A DNA stretch of 64,000 nucleotides from an uncultured Verrucomicrobiota bacterium (GCA_903848465.1 CAINGK010000122.1:37798-101797); one strand, 5' to 3'; positions 15,611-25,564 are shown, counted from the first letter of the stretch. A program made the numbers and translations. The notes: a model not told the origin generated them from the letters alone.

Positions 15611-16918
15611 ATGAAACAGGAACTCGCCACCAAACTCGTCCGCTCCGGTGAAATCACCCGGCGTGATTTCGCTGCCAAGACCGCCAGCTCCCTCCTCGGA
15701 GTCGGCCTGCTTGGCAATTCGCTCACCAGCAAGTCCTTTGCCGCTTTTGAGGGTTCCTCGAAGCTGAAGCAGGCAGCGACGGCGAAGAACGTCATCTATC
15801 TTTACATGGGCGGTGGTCAGTCCCACATGGACACCTGGGATCCGAAGGAAGGCGTGGAAACCGCCGGCCCGACCAAGCCGATCAAGACCAGCGCCGCTGG
15901 GGTGCGCATCTCCGAATACCTGCCGCTCACCGCGCAGCAGATGCACCACGGCACGGTCATCAATTCGCTCTCATCCACCCAGGGTGCGCATGAGCAAGGG
16001 AACTACATGATGCACACCAGCTACGAGATGCGCGGCACCATCCGCCATCCCGCCATGGGCGCGTGGCTCAATGTGTTCCAGGGCGGTGGCAACAGCACGC
16101 TGCCCAATTTCGTTTTCATCGGCAACGACAGCCGCCACCCCGGCGCGGGCTTCTTCCCTGCCGCCCAGGCTCCGCTGTTTGTCAGCAATCCGGAGAACGG
16201 ACTGAAGAACATCAAAAACGGCAGCCCGGAGGAAAAATTCCAGGCGCGCATGAAGCTGGCGGATGAACTGGACAAGGACTTCCGCACCACCTTCCCGCAC
16301 CGCAATGTGAAGGCCTATGTTGACATGTATGACGATGCCATCGCCATGATGAAGTCGGAAGACCTCAAGGCCTTTGACCTCAGTGAAGAGCCCGGCGAAC
16401 TCCGTGCCGCCTATGGCAAGGAAGCCTTCGGCCAAGGCTGCCTGCTGGCCCGCCGTCTGGTGGAGCGCGGTGTCCGTTTCGTGGAGGTTTCCCTCGGCGG
16501 CTGGGACACGCACAACGCCAACTTCGTGGCCGTGCCTGATCGCTGCGATACGCTGGACAAGGGCCTCGCTACCCTCGTCGCTGATTTGCACAATCGCGGC
16601 CTGCTGGAAGACACTCTCATCGTGCTGACCTCGGAATTCGGCCGCACGCCGGACATCAACCAGAACGCTGGTCGTGACCACTATCCGAAGGCCTTCTCCG
16701 CCGTCATGTTCGGTGGTGGTGTCAAAGGCGGCTTCACCTACGGCAAGACCGACAAGGAAGGTCGCGAAGTCGTCGAAGACAAAGTCAAGATCATGGACTT
16801 CAACGCCTCCATCGCCTACGCCCTCGGCCTGCCATTGGACCAGGTCATCTACAGCCCCAGCAAGCGTCCGTTCACCATCGCCGACAAAGGTCAGCCGATC
16901 ACGAACCTCTTCGCGTAA
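15611..16918 (+). CDS. DUF1501 protein (sulfatase-fold, Tat-exported)
   Basis: A 435-residue DUF1501 protein. A twin-arginine-type signal (TRRDFAAK, residues 17-24, followed by a Gly/Leu core) points to Tat export. Family motifs include YLYMGGGQSHMDTWDPK, GGWDTHNANF and LTSEFGRTPDINQNAGRDHYP. These resemble alkaline-phosphatase-superfamily metal sites, but a reaction has not been established to my knowledge. It is co-directional with the DUF1549/DUF1553 gene and ends at a strong terminator (16944). Confidence 0.92.
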   Translation: MKQELATKLVRSGEITRRDFAAKTASSLLGVGLLGNSLTSKSFAAFEGSSKLKQAATAKNVIYLYMGGGQSHMDTWDPKEGVETAGPTKPIKTSAAGVRISEYLPLTAQQMHHGTVINSLSSTQGAHEQGNYMMHTSYEMRGTIRHPAMGAWLNVFQGGGNSTLPNFVFIGNDSRHPGAGFFPAAQAPLFVSNPENGLKNIKNGSPEEKFQARMKLADELDKDFRTTFPHRNVKAYVDMYDDAIAMMKSEDLKAFDLSEEPGELRAAYGKEAFGQGCLLARRLVERGVRFVEVSLGGWDTHNANFVAVPDRCDTLDKGLATLVADLHNRGLLEDTLIVLTSEFGRTPDINQNAGRDHYPKAFSAVMFGGGVKGGFTYGKTDKEGREVVEDKVKIMDFNASIAYALGLPLDQVIYSPSKRPFTIADKGQPITNLFA

Positions 16919-16943
16919 GCAGAGATCCAGCGTCCGTCATTCG

Positions 16944-16982
16944 AACACGCGATGCCGCAAGGTATCGCGTGTTTTGTGTTTT
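16944..16982 (+). terminator. Rho-independent terminator after the DUF1501 gene
   Basis: A 13-bp stem (AACACGCGATGCC, 16944-16956, with GGTATCGCGTGTT, 16961-16973, allowing one G-U) closes a GCAA tetraloop and is followed by TTGTGTTTT. Confidence 0.85.
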
Positions 16983-17006
16983 GGAGGGCAACCCGGAATG
17001 GATCAA

Positions 17007-17144
17007 CCTAGAACCGGAAATGGCGGCCTACGGAATACGCGGAACAAACGGAAAATCAGAACAAAAACACATTTCCGCAAACTCTCCTTTTGAGTGCCCC
17101 ATGTGGAATGCTCCGTTCCGAGTATTCCGTGTATTCCGTAGGCC
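17007..17144. repeat. Hairpin repeat element, TTCCGTNNN family, copy 2
   Basis: Inverted relative to copy 1. It runs from CCTAGAACCGG (17007-17017) through GGCCTACGGAATAC to three 9-nt units at 17116-17124, 17125-17133 and 17134-17142, ending GTAGGCC. The two arms pair (GGCCTACGGAATAC with GTATTCCGTAGGCC in the right arm). It fills most of the space between the terminator at 16944 and the moaC stop, ending 4 bp from that stop. Confidence 0.78.
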
Positions 17145-17148
17145 CTCT

Positions 17149-17607
17149 TCAGCTTTCAGGCGTACCCTTCGTCTTCTTCACCAGCTTCACGCCCTCAATC
17201 CGCATCTTCTTGTCCGCCGCCTTGCACATGTCGTAGATGGTAAGCGCCGCGATGCTGACGGCGGTCAGCGCCTCCATCTCCACCCCCGTCGGTGCCACGG
17301 TGATGGCCGTCGCCGTGATGTGGACGGCTTTGGGACGCAGTTCAAAATCCACCTGCACCTTGCTCAGCGGGATCTGATGGCAGAGCGGAATCAGGTACTG
17401 CGTCTGCTTCGCGGCCTGAATGCCAGCGATGCGCGCGATGCTCAGTACGTCCCCCTTCTTCACCTGGTTTTTGCGGATCAAATCCAGCGTGGCAGGCTGG
17501 AGCAGGATGCGGCCTTCGGCGATGGCTTCACGCCGCAACGGCGGCTTGGCGGAGACATCGACCATGGCGGCTTCGCCTTTGCGATTGAGGTGCGTCAGTT
17601 GGCTCAT
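17149..17607 (-). CDS. moaC: Cyclic pyranopterin monophosphate synthase
   Basis: A 152-residue MoaC, full length for the family. It converts the MoaA product to cyclic pyranopterin monophosphate in molybdenum cofactor synthesis. Conserved features are the N-terminal SQLTHLNRKGEAAMVDVS, the KKGDVLSIARIAGIQAAKQT segment, PLCHQIPL, and GVEMEALTAVSIAALTIYDMCK with active-site residues. No other moa genes are adjacent, so it stands alone. The hairpin element at 17007-17144 follows its stop closely. Confidence 0.95.
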   Translation of the reverse strand: MSQLTHLNRKGEAAMVDVSAKPPLRREAIAEGRILLQPATLDLIRKNQVKKGDVLSIARIAGIQAAKQTQYLIPLCHQIPLSKVQVDFELRPKAVHITATAITVAPTGVEMEALTAVSIAALTIYDMCKAADKKMRIEGVKLVKKTKGTPES

Positions 17608-17980
17608 GAGGCGGTGATGCTAGGGCTGGGGATCGGCAGTTAAAGCGGTATTTTCCCGGCTCGCCTATACTGTGTGGGGGAACAGAGCGAGGGCGTAAAG
17701 TGCTCAGAGACGGGCGGGCTGTTCTGGGCGCAGCAACTCAATGCCGGGCATTCTTCATTCGACACCGGTGAATGAGATTTTTTTCTTTGCAGCGGACCGC
17801 CAGCCTGATTTAACCATGCTTGTGAGCAAACCCGTCAAGGTCATCTCTTGATGGATTCATTCACACTCAACTTCATCAACCTGACAGGCGTAAACGTGAC
17901 ACAGTTGCTGCAAGAGTGCTCCATGCCGCCTGCATAGTCCTCCAAAGTCCCTGCCATACTTTCCAACCCGCCCAACCACC
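17608..17980. other. Intergenic region between moaC and a lipoprotein gene (divergent)
   Basis: About 370 bp separating two divergent genes. A TATACT at about 17667 and an A/T-rich run near 17777 could be promoter parts, but no well-spaced pair is convincing. No RNA gene or repeat was recognised. Confidence 0.4.
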
Positions 17981-18724
17981 ATGCGCCTACACTCCTTGCT
18001 CTGCTTCACCTGCCTGCTGCTGGCAGCCTGCTCTGAGATTTCTCCCATCCTGGACTTTCGCCGGGTGCAGACGGAGTTTGACCAGGCTTTCCACACGGAC
18101 CGCTTGTACACTGGCCGCATCTCCGCCGCACCTTCCGGCTATGAGGCAGTCATCAGCTCCCTCTCTCCTGCGGGCATTGCCAAACTCGAACCCGGTCAGC
18201 GCCCTACCGCCTGGATGATGCGGGCCGTTTCTGAATGGCGCACGGGGCTGTTCGCCAACGCTAATGCCAGTTCGGCCAGCGGTCTGGCGGCTTCTCCGAC
18301 ACGCCATTCGCGTGAGCAAGTCCTGCTAACCATGGTCCCTGCTCTCGTCTCGGATGCCGAGATCATCACCGCCTGGAAAGCCGCAGGCATGGCTTATACC
18401 GCCGGGCAGTACGCGGCGGTTGAAAGCTCCTACTTCAAAGCTTTGCAGTCCCTGGATGCCGCGCAGTCTGTCATCGACAAAACCACTCCCGAAGCTGTCC
18501 GCAATTTTTACGCTTATCACAAATGGCGCATGCTTTTCAACTGGGAAACCATCGTGGTCAGCCTCAGCGGCGGCAAAGCCGTGGCGGATCAGGCCACCAG
18601 CAGCATCCGCACTCACTTTGAAGGTCACGATTTGCTGGATGTAGCGGATGCTGTACGCCAAACCGTTCCCGCAGGTGATCCTCTGCGCGTGATCATGGAT
18701 GCCGAAATGGGCCGACGTCCCTGA
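17981..18724 (+). CDS. Lipoprotein of unknown function
   Basis: A 247-residue protein with a classical lipoprotein signal (CLLLAAC, Cys17 lipidated). The rest is helical and TPR-like in character (AWKAAGMAYTAGQYAAVESSYFKALQSLDAAQ) but I cannot assign a named domain. No catalytic motif is visible. It is followed, tail to tail and 17 bp away, by the histidine kinase gene on the other strand. Function unknown; a periplasmic scaffold is possible from the helical repeat look. Confidence 0.75.
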   Translation: MRLHSLLCFTCLLLAACSEISPILDFRRVQTEFDQAFHTDRLYTGRISAAPSGYEAVISSLSPAGIAKLEPGQRPTAWMMRAVSEWRTGLFANANASSASGLAASPTRHSREQVLLTMVPALVSDAEIITAWKAAGMAYTAGQYAAVESSYFKALQSLDAAQSVIDKTTPEAVRNFYAYHKWRMLFNWETIVVSLSGGKAVADQATSSIRTHFEGHDLLDVADAVRQTVPAGDPLRVIMDAEMGRRP

Positions 18725-18741
18725 TGCTCCAGTGCAACGAG

Positions 18742-20955
18742 CTACAAGTGCATGGGAATCTGCGAGGCTTCCACTGCCAGTGAGGGCGGGATGACACGGC
18801 GGAAATCGTCGAGAGACACCGGCTTGGTGAGGAAGGCGTTCATACCGCATTCACGGCACTCTTCTTTGACTCCGGTAAGGGCATGCCCCGTCATGGCGAT
18901 GATGGCTGGCTGATTCTTGAGCTGGAAGTTGCCCCGAATGCGGCGGGTGGCCTCCACCCCACCCATGACAGGCATCTGCAGATCCATGAAGATGATGTTG
19001 TAGCCGCCCTGGGCGACCATGTTTACGGCCTCCTCCCCGTTGTTAGCGATGTCAATCCGCACGTAGCCGAGCCGCTGGAGCAGCATGGTGGCGATCTTCT
19101 GGTTCAGCGGCTGATCTTCGACGAGTAGGATGTGCGCTGGGTTCTGGCTGGCGAAGTTGTCAGCTTCTGCTTTAGCCGCCTTGGCGATGGCACGGTTGGT
19201 GGACTGAGAGACCTCCACATCATGCCCGCCAGCAGCGGCACGCGCTGCCCCATGGTTGGAAATGGACGGCGGGGCGGGAGTTTCCAGCACTGAGGGAGAA
19301 TCAAACGAAGCCACCATCTGGGGTTGGTAATAAGGCTGCGCCGCAGGTGCGGTGGCCGGGCGGAGAACCGGCATGGGTGCCTGCCCCATGGGAGTTGGGG
19401 CGGGGGCTGGGAAGCCCGGCGGTGCCGCCGCAGTGAGGACAGGCGCGAGAACCACCCGGCGCGGCATACGATAGAGTTCGGCCATGGTGCGCAGAAGTTC
19501 GCGGCGTTTGATCGGTTTGGACTGGCGTGAGTGCCGACTGCCGGCTGGCGGGCTGAAGCGCTCGCGGTCCAGCTTGGCGCTGGTGATGGACATGATGGTG
19601 ATGATGGCAGTGCCGCGCATGGCGGCGGCATTGAGCATGAGCACGGCCTCCTCATGCTGCAGGCCCGTGACATCAAGGATGAAGAGACCCGCCTCCTCGA
19701 TCACCGCATCCAGTTCAGCAAGTGAACGGTCCCGCAGCACTCTCACAGCCATGGACCACTGCATGAGCGATTGGTTCAGCACCTGCAATGTGGTGGGATG
19801 CGCACTGTACACCGCCACGGGCCGGTTCTTGACCACATCGAGCCAAGCCAGCTCTTCTTCACGTGACTCATCATCAGGGGCAACAACGAGCGGCAGTTCA
19901 AAGAAGAAATCGGACCCCTTCCCTTCCTCGCTCACGACACTGATTTCCCCCTGCATGAGCTTGATCAGCTTCTTGGAGATGGCGAGGCCGAGACCGGTGC
20001 CACCGTATTTGCGGGTGGTGGAGGTATCGGCTTGATTGAAGGCCTGGAAGAGCTGCCCGATTTTTTCCGGTGCGATGCCGATGCCGGTGTCCCGCACGGA
20101 GAAGTGCAAGAGCGTCCGATCCCCCTGCGGAGTCTGCCGCGAAACCTGGCGGACCAGAATGAGGATCTCGCCCTTTTCCGTGAACTTGATCGCGTTGCCG
20201 ACGAGGTTGACGAGGATCTGCTTGATGCGCTGGAAGTCGCCCAGCACTTTGCGCGGCAGGGCGGCGTCGATGTGGACATTGAGTTCGATGTTTTTCTCGG
20301 CGGCCTTGTGGGAGAAGACATCCGTGGTCTCGCTGAGCAGTTTCTCGACGTCCACGGGGAATTTTTCCATGTCCATCTTAGCAGACTCCAGCTTGGAGAA
20401 ATCAAGGATGTCGTTGATAACGTGGAGCAACGACTCGCCGCTGGAACGGATCATGCGGATCAGTTCCTCCTGCTCGGGGTCGAGTCCCATTTCAATGAGC
20501 AGACTGGTGGTGCCAATGATGCCATTCATCGGGGTGCGAATTTCATGGCTCATGTTGGCGAGAAAGCTGCCCTTGGCAGCGGTGGCGGTTTCTGCCTGCC
20601 GCTTGGCACCTTCGTATTCCACAAGGAGGGTGTGCTTGCGCTGGTCTTCCTCCTGCACATGGGTGATCATCGTATTGAACTCCTCCTGTAGGAGGTCCAG
20701 ATCATCAAAGCCCCGGGCGGGGACGCGGACATTGAGATTGCCGGCACGCATGGCGCGAAAAGCGCCAATGAGTGCATGGGTTTTCTGGGTGATGCGCCGA
20801 CCGATGATGTAGAAGCTGAAAACGGCAAGGATGAGACCCGCGCAGGCACCGAGAATGGGCACGGTGAGACGCTGGGCATTGAAGAGATGGCGTAACTGAA
20901 CCAGGGGCTGGCGCGCGATGAAGGCCCCCGCCACATATCCACTGCGGGTGTACAA
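18742..20955 (-). CDS. Hybrid sensor histidine kinase/response regulator, sensor domain missing
   Basis: A 737-residue frame from a TTG (20955). It has one membrane helix (about 32-52), HAMP (52-105), HisKA with phospho-acceptor His137 in [10 protein letters not shown], HATPase_c (N-box [12 protein letters not shown] boxes [12 protein letters not shown] and [13 protein letters not shown]), a degenerate receiver-like segment (about 370-500), a Pro/Ala linker and a C-terminal receiver with Asp658. No ATG suits the start, and the codons upstream, open to a stop at 21061, still read like the end of a periplasmic sensor domain. I infer that the N-terminus has been lost; a GTG at 20934 is an alternative start. 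Confidence 0.82.
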   Translation of the reverse strand: MYTRSGYVAGAFIARQPLVQLRHLFNAQRLTVPILGACAGLILAVFSFYIIGRRITQKTHALIGAFRAMRAGNLNVRVPARGFDDLDLLQEEFNTMITHVQEEDQRKHTLLVEYEGAKRQAETATAAKGSFLANMSHEIRTPMNGIIGTTSLLIEMGLDPEQEELIRMIRSSGESLLHVINDILDFSKLESAKMDMEKFPVDVEKLLSETTDVFSHKAAEKNIELNVHIDAALPRKVLGDFQRIKQILVNLVGNAIKFTEKGEILILVRQVSRQTPQGDRTLLHFSVRDTGIGIAPEKIGQLFQAFNQADTSTTRKYGGTGLGLAISKKLIKLMQGEISVVSEEGKGSDFFFELPLVVAPDDESREEELAWLDVVKNRPVAVYSAHPTTLQVLNQSLMQWSMAVRVLRDRSLAELDAVIEEAGLFILDVTGLQHEEAVLMLNAAAMRGTAIITIMSITSAKLDRERFSPPAGSRHSRQSKPIKRRELLRTMAELYRMPRRVVLAPVLTAAAPPGFPAPAPTPMGQAPMPVLRPATAPAAQPYYQPQMVASFDSPSVLETPAPPSISNHGAARAAAGGHDVEVSQSTNRAIAKAAKAEADNFASQNPAHILLVEDQPLNQKIATMLLQRLGYVRIDIANNGEEAVNMVAQGGYNIIFMDLQMPVMGGVEATRRIRGNFQLKNQPAIIAMTGHALTGVKEECRECGMNAFLTKPVSLDDFRRVIPPSLAVEASQIPMHL

Positions 20956-21060
20956 TGGCGCGGCGCTGATGAGCCAGTGATGAGCTTGATGTTTTTCATA
21001 GTGTGTGGTGTGTGTTTGGCTGTTGGTATTGCTTCGAGTTGACCAGCTCTTGTGAATTGC
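20956..21060 (-). pseudogene. In-frame remnant of the lost sensor domain
   Basis: Reading upstream of the kinase in the same frame gives residues such as [17 protein letters not shown] before and across the TTG start. This resembles the last strands of a Cache-type sensor domain just before the second membrane helix. The frame then degenerates into His/Thr-rich sequence and stops at 21061-21063. No sensor remainder is visible in other frames upstream. Confidence 0.4.
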
Positions 21061-21063
21061 TCA

Positions 21064-21413
21064 GCCTCGAATTATTAAAATTGTAATATGTTCTGAAATT
21101 ATATTCAACATCTTTTTTCATGTTTTTTACAATTGCCACAAATTAATCAAGGGCCTCCTCCTTTAATTCCTCTCCTTTTTACGTTTGAGAAAAAACTGCC
21201 CCTCACCTCTTGGCGGGCTTTTCAGAAGTTCGGAAATAGCACGCGGCCCCAGTGATTTTTCACTCTTCCCCTGCTTTCTGGCCTTCCCACAAACGCAATT
21301 ACCCCCGATGTCGATGTCGGCTTCATCGAGAAATCGGCAGTGCCCTCACTTCATTTCACGATAATTTCCGGTTTAACTAGAATTAATAGAATCGAATTGA
21401 TCTCGGCTATTTT
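21064..21413. other. AT-rich divergent intergenic region
   Basis: Markedly lower GC than its surroundings, with runs such as TTTTTTCATGTTTTTTAC. It lies between the truncated kinase and the first phosphoethanolamine transferase gene and should hold the promoter for the latter. No single -35/-10 pair is compelling. The composition change fits an insertion or rearrangement boundary. Confidence 0.45.
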
Positions 21414-23231
21414 ATGGATATTTTATATTTAATGAATATTAAGAATCTTTTCTCACCTCCCCTCTTCCCTGGGTTCACTAAAAATTATCGCTCTTGGTGC
21501 TCGGTGTTTTTAGCCCTCATTCTGGTCACCCTGCCCAATCTGGCCGCTTGCTTCGTCCCGTGTTTCACGTGGCTGGGATTTCAATTATGGATTTTGGGCA
21601 TCAGCATGATTTTACTGCCGTGTGTTTTCGGCCTGCGTGTTCGTCTCATGCTCTGGCTGGCCGTTCCCGTGGTCCTGCTCGTCCCCGCCTGTCTGGCCTG
21701 CCTGTTCTCGATTCACAGTCTGCCCTCATCCTTCCTGATTCTCGCCGCGCTTGAAACGAATCAAAGTGAACTCGCGGCCTTGCAGGCACCGGTCATTTCT
21801 GCCGGGATAGGCACCGTGGTGCTTCTCATGCTCTATGTGTGGTTTGTCAAAAACCGCATCCCGGCCGCATTGCGGCTGGGTGCGGTAGGCAGGGTGCTGG
21901 TCCTCGCCGCCTTGCTCATCCCTGTCTGCCGTGACTGGACGACAGAGGGCCAGGAGGTAAGCCTGGCCCGCATCAAACAGCGTCTCTGGGCCACCTTCCC
22001 TTCAGCGACTATCTACGGCACTTATGAGGCCTTCGACATCCGTGCCCGTGTTCAAAACCGCAAGGACTTGGCGGAAAACATCACCGTCAGTCAGGAGAAG
22101 GAGTTCCAAGACGAGGCGAACCGCCAGGTACACATGCTGGTCATTGGTGAAAGCGCCAACAAAAGCTGCTTCGGGATCTATGGCTATCAACGCCAGACCA
22201 CCCCCCTTCTCGATAATACCCCAGGTTTGATGACCTTCCGTGATGCCTCCTGCACCGCCCCATGCACACTGATCGCCGTGCCTTCCTTGCTCACGGCTTC
22301 ACCGCCCGGCAGAGTACTTGAGGCCACACGGCAGGCCAGCATCCTCACCGCATATAAGAAGGCAGGCTTCCGCGTTTACTGGCTCTCCGCGCAAAAAAAA
22401 CACGGCACCTACGACACCCTGACCTCCATCTTTTCTGCAGATGCTGACGAAGACACCTTCGTGAGCGGAAAATTCGACAATCGCGGCATAGGGAGCTACC
22501 AGACGGCACAGGACACCAGCATGCTGCCCCTGGTGCGTGGCATCCTACAGCGCAACGAGCCCAAAGTGCTCTTCGTGCTCCATACCATGGGCAGTCATGG
22601 CCCCTACCCAGTGCGCTATAATCGTGACTTCGTCCGCTTCCCTGCGGATCCGTTGGAGGCCATGGACGCCTTGTTTCGTATTTCCCTCGGCAATGCCTGT
22701 GATCCCAAGGATCTGGAACTCGCGCAGAACTCCTACGACAACACCATCTGCGCCACGGATTACCTGCTGGGCAGTCTGATCAACGAACTGAAGAAAGTCC
22801 AGGCTTCCTCCTGGCTCTGCTACGTCTCCGACCACGGTGAAAACTCCTCCACGGCCCGCTTTGGAAAATTCATGCACGGCATGATCAGCCGTCAAATCGT
22901 CGAGGTGCCCATGCTCATGTGGGTCTCCCCCCTCTATGAGCAGTCCCATGCTGGCAAAGTCGCTGGCTTGAAATCCCACCTCAGCACCCCCTTCAGCGCC
23001 TCATGCACCTTCCACACCCTGCTCGACATGGGCGGCCTCTCCTGCCCGAACTTCAAGCCCGAATACAGCACCGCCTCCCCACGCTTTGCTCCAGGCCCGC
23101 GCCTGGTATGCAACTCCAGTGGCGTGGTCTTTGATTACGACAAACAATTTCTCACTCAGCCCGCTGAAGTCCGCGGAGACCCAGAAGAGACCTCTGATAA
23201 GCCTCAAGATGTTGCGACAGGAGCGCAGTAG
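21414..23231 (+). CDS. Phosphoethanolamine transferase (EptA/OpgE-type), paralogue 1
   Basis: A 605-residue inner-membrane enzyme. Four to five membrane helices fill the first 190 residues. A periplasmic sulfatase-fold domain follows, with HMLVIGESANKSCFGIYGYQ (metal-binding Glu), TAPCTLIAVPSLLT (candidate nucleophilic Thr), HTMGSHGPYPVRY, YDNTICATDYLL and YVSDHGE. Family members transfer phosphoethanolamine to lipid A, LPS core or periplasmic glucans. ATGs at 21414 and 21432 are both possible starts. A second, closely similar gene follows 33 bp downstream. The exact acceptor is not determinable. Confidence 0.88.
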   Translation: MDILYLMNIKNLFSPPLFPGFTKNYRSWCSVFLALILVTLPNLAACFVPCFTWLGFQLWILGISMILLPCVFGLRVRLMLWLAVPVVLLVPACLACLFSIHSLPSSFLILAALETNQSELAALQAPVISAGIGTVVLLMLYVWFVKNRIPAALRLGAVGRVLVLAALLIPVCRDWTTEGQEVSLARIKQRLWATFPSATIYGTYEAFDIRARVQNRKDLAENITVSQEKEFQDEANRQVHMLVIGESANKSCFGIYGYQRQTTPLLDNTPGLMTFRDASCTAPCTLIAVPSLLTASPPGRVLEATRQASILTAYKKAGFRVYWLSAQKKHGTYDTLTSIFSADADEDTFVSGKFDNRGIGSYQTAQDTSMLPLVRGILQRNEPKVLFVLHTMGSHGPYPVRYNRDFVRFPADPLEAMDALFRISLGNACDPKDLELAQNSYDNTICATDYLLGSLINELKKVQASSWLCYVSDHGENSSTARFGKFMHGMISRQIVEVPMLMWVSPLYEQSHAGKVAGLKSHLSTPFSASCTFHTLLDMGGLSCPNFKPEYSTASPRFAPGPRLVCNSSGVVFDYDKQFLTQPAEVRGDPEETSDKPQDVATGAQ

Positions 23232-23264
23232 CCCTCCCTCCTTCAATTCCCCAAAGCAGATGTT

Positions 23265-25046
23265 ATGAAAAAGTGGACCCAAACTGAAATCGCTCAAACC
23301 AGCCACATCTGGTTTTCAATCTTCATTGCCGTCAATCTGATCAACCTGCCAAATCTCATCGCCTGCTTCACCCCCTGCCTGGCCTGGGTCTCGGTCAAGC
23401 TTTGGCTCTACAGCATGGCCCTCACCCTGCTGGCCTGCGTCTTCGGCCTGCGGGTCCGTCTCATGCTCTGGCTGGCAGTTCCTATCGTCTTGCTGGTCCC
23501 CGCCTGCCTAGCCAGCCTGTTCTCGATCCAGAGTCTGCCCACCACCTTCTTGATTCTCGCCCTGCTTGAAACCAACCCGACAGAGCTGTCAGCCTTGCAA
23601 GGTCAGGTGATTCTTGCGGGATTAGGCACACTGATACTGGTCATGTTCTATGTCTGGTTCGTCAAAACACGGGTGCCTGTAAGTTTGCGGCTGGGCACCA
23701 CTGGCCGGGTGTTAGTCATCCTATCCCTGCTCTCTCCAGTCAGCTACGATTTGGTAGCGCATGGCCACGTGGTCGGCCTCGCCGGTATCAAACAACGCCT
23801 CCTGTCCACATTCCCATCATCGACTTTCTACAGCGCTTATGAGGCTTTTGATCTTCGAGACCGTGTTCAAAACCGCCGGGATTTGTTGGGAACCCTAGCC
23901 GTCAATCAAGAGCAGTCATTCCAAGATGAGACGAACCGCCAAGTTCACATGCTGGTGATCGGCGAAAGCGCTACCAAAAACTGCTTCGGACTCTATGGCT
24001 ATGGCCGCCAAACCACCCCCCTGCTGGAACGCACCCAGGGGCTGCTGACCTTCCGCGATGTGTCCTGCACGGCCCCATGCACGCTGATCGCCGTCCCTTC
24101 ATTGCTCACCGCTGCACCTCCAGGCAAATTGCTTGAAGCCACGCAGCAGGCCAGCCTCCTCACCGCCTACAAAAAGGCAGGCTTTCGCGTTTACTGGCTT
24201 TCAACGCAAAAAAAACACGGCACTTATGACACCCTGACTTCCATCTTTTCTGCCGATGCGGATGAAGACCGCTTCATCAGTGGAAAATTCGACAACGACG
24301 GCAGAGGCGCTTACCAGACCGCCTGGGATGTCAGTTTGCTGCCCTTGGTGACGCGCCTTTTGCAACGCAATGAGTCCAAAGTGCTCTTTGTACTGCATAC
24401 CATCGGCAGTCATGGACCTTATCCTGTGCGCTATCCGCCTGAACTCGCTCGCTTCCCGGCAGACCCACAAGCGGCTATAAACGCTTTGTTTCGTATTTCG
24501 CTGGATGGAAATGGCAGTCCTCAGGAAATGGAACTCGCACAAAACTCCTATGACAACACCATCTGCGCCACGGACTTTCTGCTGGCCAATTTGATCAACG
24601 AACTGAAGAAAGTAAAAGCCTCCTCTTGGTTCTATTATGTCTCCGACCACGGTGAAAACACCGCCACCGCCCGTTTTGGAAAATACATGCACGGCATTGT
24701 CACTCGGCAAGTCGTTGAGGTTCCGATGCTCATATGGCTCTCTCCCGCCTACGAGCAGGCGCATGCAAACAAGCTTGCCGCTTTGAAGGCCAACCTCAAC
24801 ACCCCCTTCAGCGCCTCCTGCACCTTCCACACTTTGCTCGACATGGGCGGCTTATCCTGCCCGGACTTTAAGAAGGAGTGGAGCACGGCCTCCCCGCACT
24901 TTTCACCAGGCCCGCGCATGGTCTGTGACGCCAATGGGAATATCATCGACTACGACAAAAAGTTCCCTCCTCTGCAAGCGGCCAGCAAGGTGACACCACC
25001 CATGGAAACTACCCGCAGCATAGCCACGGGCGCATCACGCCCCTGA
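23265..25046 (+). CDS. Phosphoethanolamine transferase (EptA/OpgE-type), paralogue 2
   Basis: A 593-residue tandem paralogue of the preceding gene, colinear over its whole length and sharing long identical blocks around the catalytic motifs (TAPCTLIAVPSLLTA, KKHGTYDTLTSIFSADADED, YDNTICATD). The N-terminal helices and the C-terminal 40 residues differ most. The same metal and nucleophile residues are present, so both copies look active. Tandem retention suggests different acceptors or dosage. The short gap implies co-transcription. Confidence 0.88.
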   Translation: MKKWTQTEIAQTSHIWFSIFIAVNLINLPNLIACFTPCLAWVSVKLWLYSMALTLLACVFGLRVRLMLWLAVPIVLLVPACLASLFSIQSLPTTFLILALLETNPTELSALQGQVILAGLGTLILVMFYVWFVKTRVPVSLRLGTTGRVLVILSLLSPVSYDLVAHGHVVGLAGIKQRLLSTFPSSTFYSAYEAFDLRDRVQNRRDLLGTLAVNQEQSFQDETNRQVHMLVIGESATKNCFGLYGYGRQTTPLLERTQGLLTFRDVSCTAPCTLIAVPSLLTAAPPGKLLEATQQASLLTAYKKAGFRVYWLSTQKKHGTYDTLTSIFSADADEDRFISGKFDNDGRGAYQTAWDVSLLPLVTRLLQRNESKVLFVLHTIGSHGPYPVRYPPELARFPADPQAAINALFRISLDGNGSPQEMELAQNSYDNTICATDFLLANLINELKKVKASSWFYYVSDHGENTATARFGKYMHGIVTRQVVEVPMLIWLSPAYEQAHANKLAALKANLNTPFSASCTFHTLLDMGGLSCPDFKKEWSTASPHFSPGPRMVCDANGNIIDYDKKFPPLQAASKVTPPMETTRSIATGASRP

Positions 25047-25122
25047 TGCCACTTCAGGGCACATTGACAAGGCGTGAGTTCTGCTCGCCAACTCGACACA
25101 ATCAGGCACATTCCCGCACCTC

Positions 25123-25560
25123 ATGAACTCATTCATCATGCCAGCGCTCCTGCTGTTCGGACTGTGCGCCGTTGCCAGCGCAGATGCGCCTCCCGGCAAC
25201 CCCTCGCTCCCCCCGGCAGTGGTCATTCCGAAGGAAGTTCATGAAATCGCCCCTGAGCAGGTGGAACGCCAGCTCGTGGACCACCCCGACACGCTGATCA
25301 TCGACGTGCGGACCGAAGATGAGCGTCACACCCGGGGCGTCATTCTCAATGCCCTGAACTTCGACTACTTCCACGGTCAGAAGACGCTCGATGCCCTGGC
25401 CAAGCTGGACAAGACCAAGCCCTGCATCGTGTTCTGCGCCATCGGCGGCCGTGCGCAGTTCATCGCTGTGGAAATGCACAAACTCGGCTTTAAAAACATC
25501 CTCCTGCTGAAAGGCGGTTTCAATGCCTGGACTGCCAGCGGTCAGGCCGTGGCCAAATGA
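25123..25560 (+). CDS. Exported rhodanese-like protein
   Basis: A 145-residue protein with a signal peptide (1-20) and one rhodanese domain (about 40-145): LIIDVRTEDERHTRGVI, then the active-site loop CAIGGRA with Cys105, and the final GGFNAW. Rhodaneses carry sulfur as a Cys persulfide, or in periplasmic single-domain forms act in detoxification or redox signalling. It ends 4 bp before the convergent MBL hydrolase gene. No neighbour fixes the substrate. Confidence 0.88.
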   Translation: MNSFIMPALLLFGLCAVASADAPPGNPSLPPAVVIPKEVHEIAPEQVERQLVDHPDTLIIDVRTEDERHTRGVILNALNFDYFHGQKTLDALAKLDKTKPCIVFCAIGGRAQFIAVEMHKLGFKNILLLKGGFNAWTASGQAVAK

Positions 25561-25564
25561 TGGC

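Noticed and set aside
17851..17937. A 28-codon frame upstream of the lipoprotein gene
   Set aside because: Too short, no ribosome-binding site, no conserved features.
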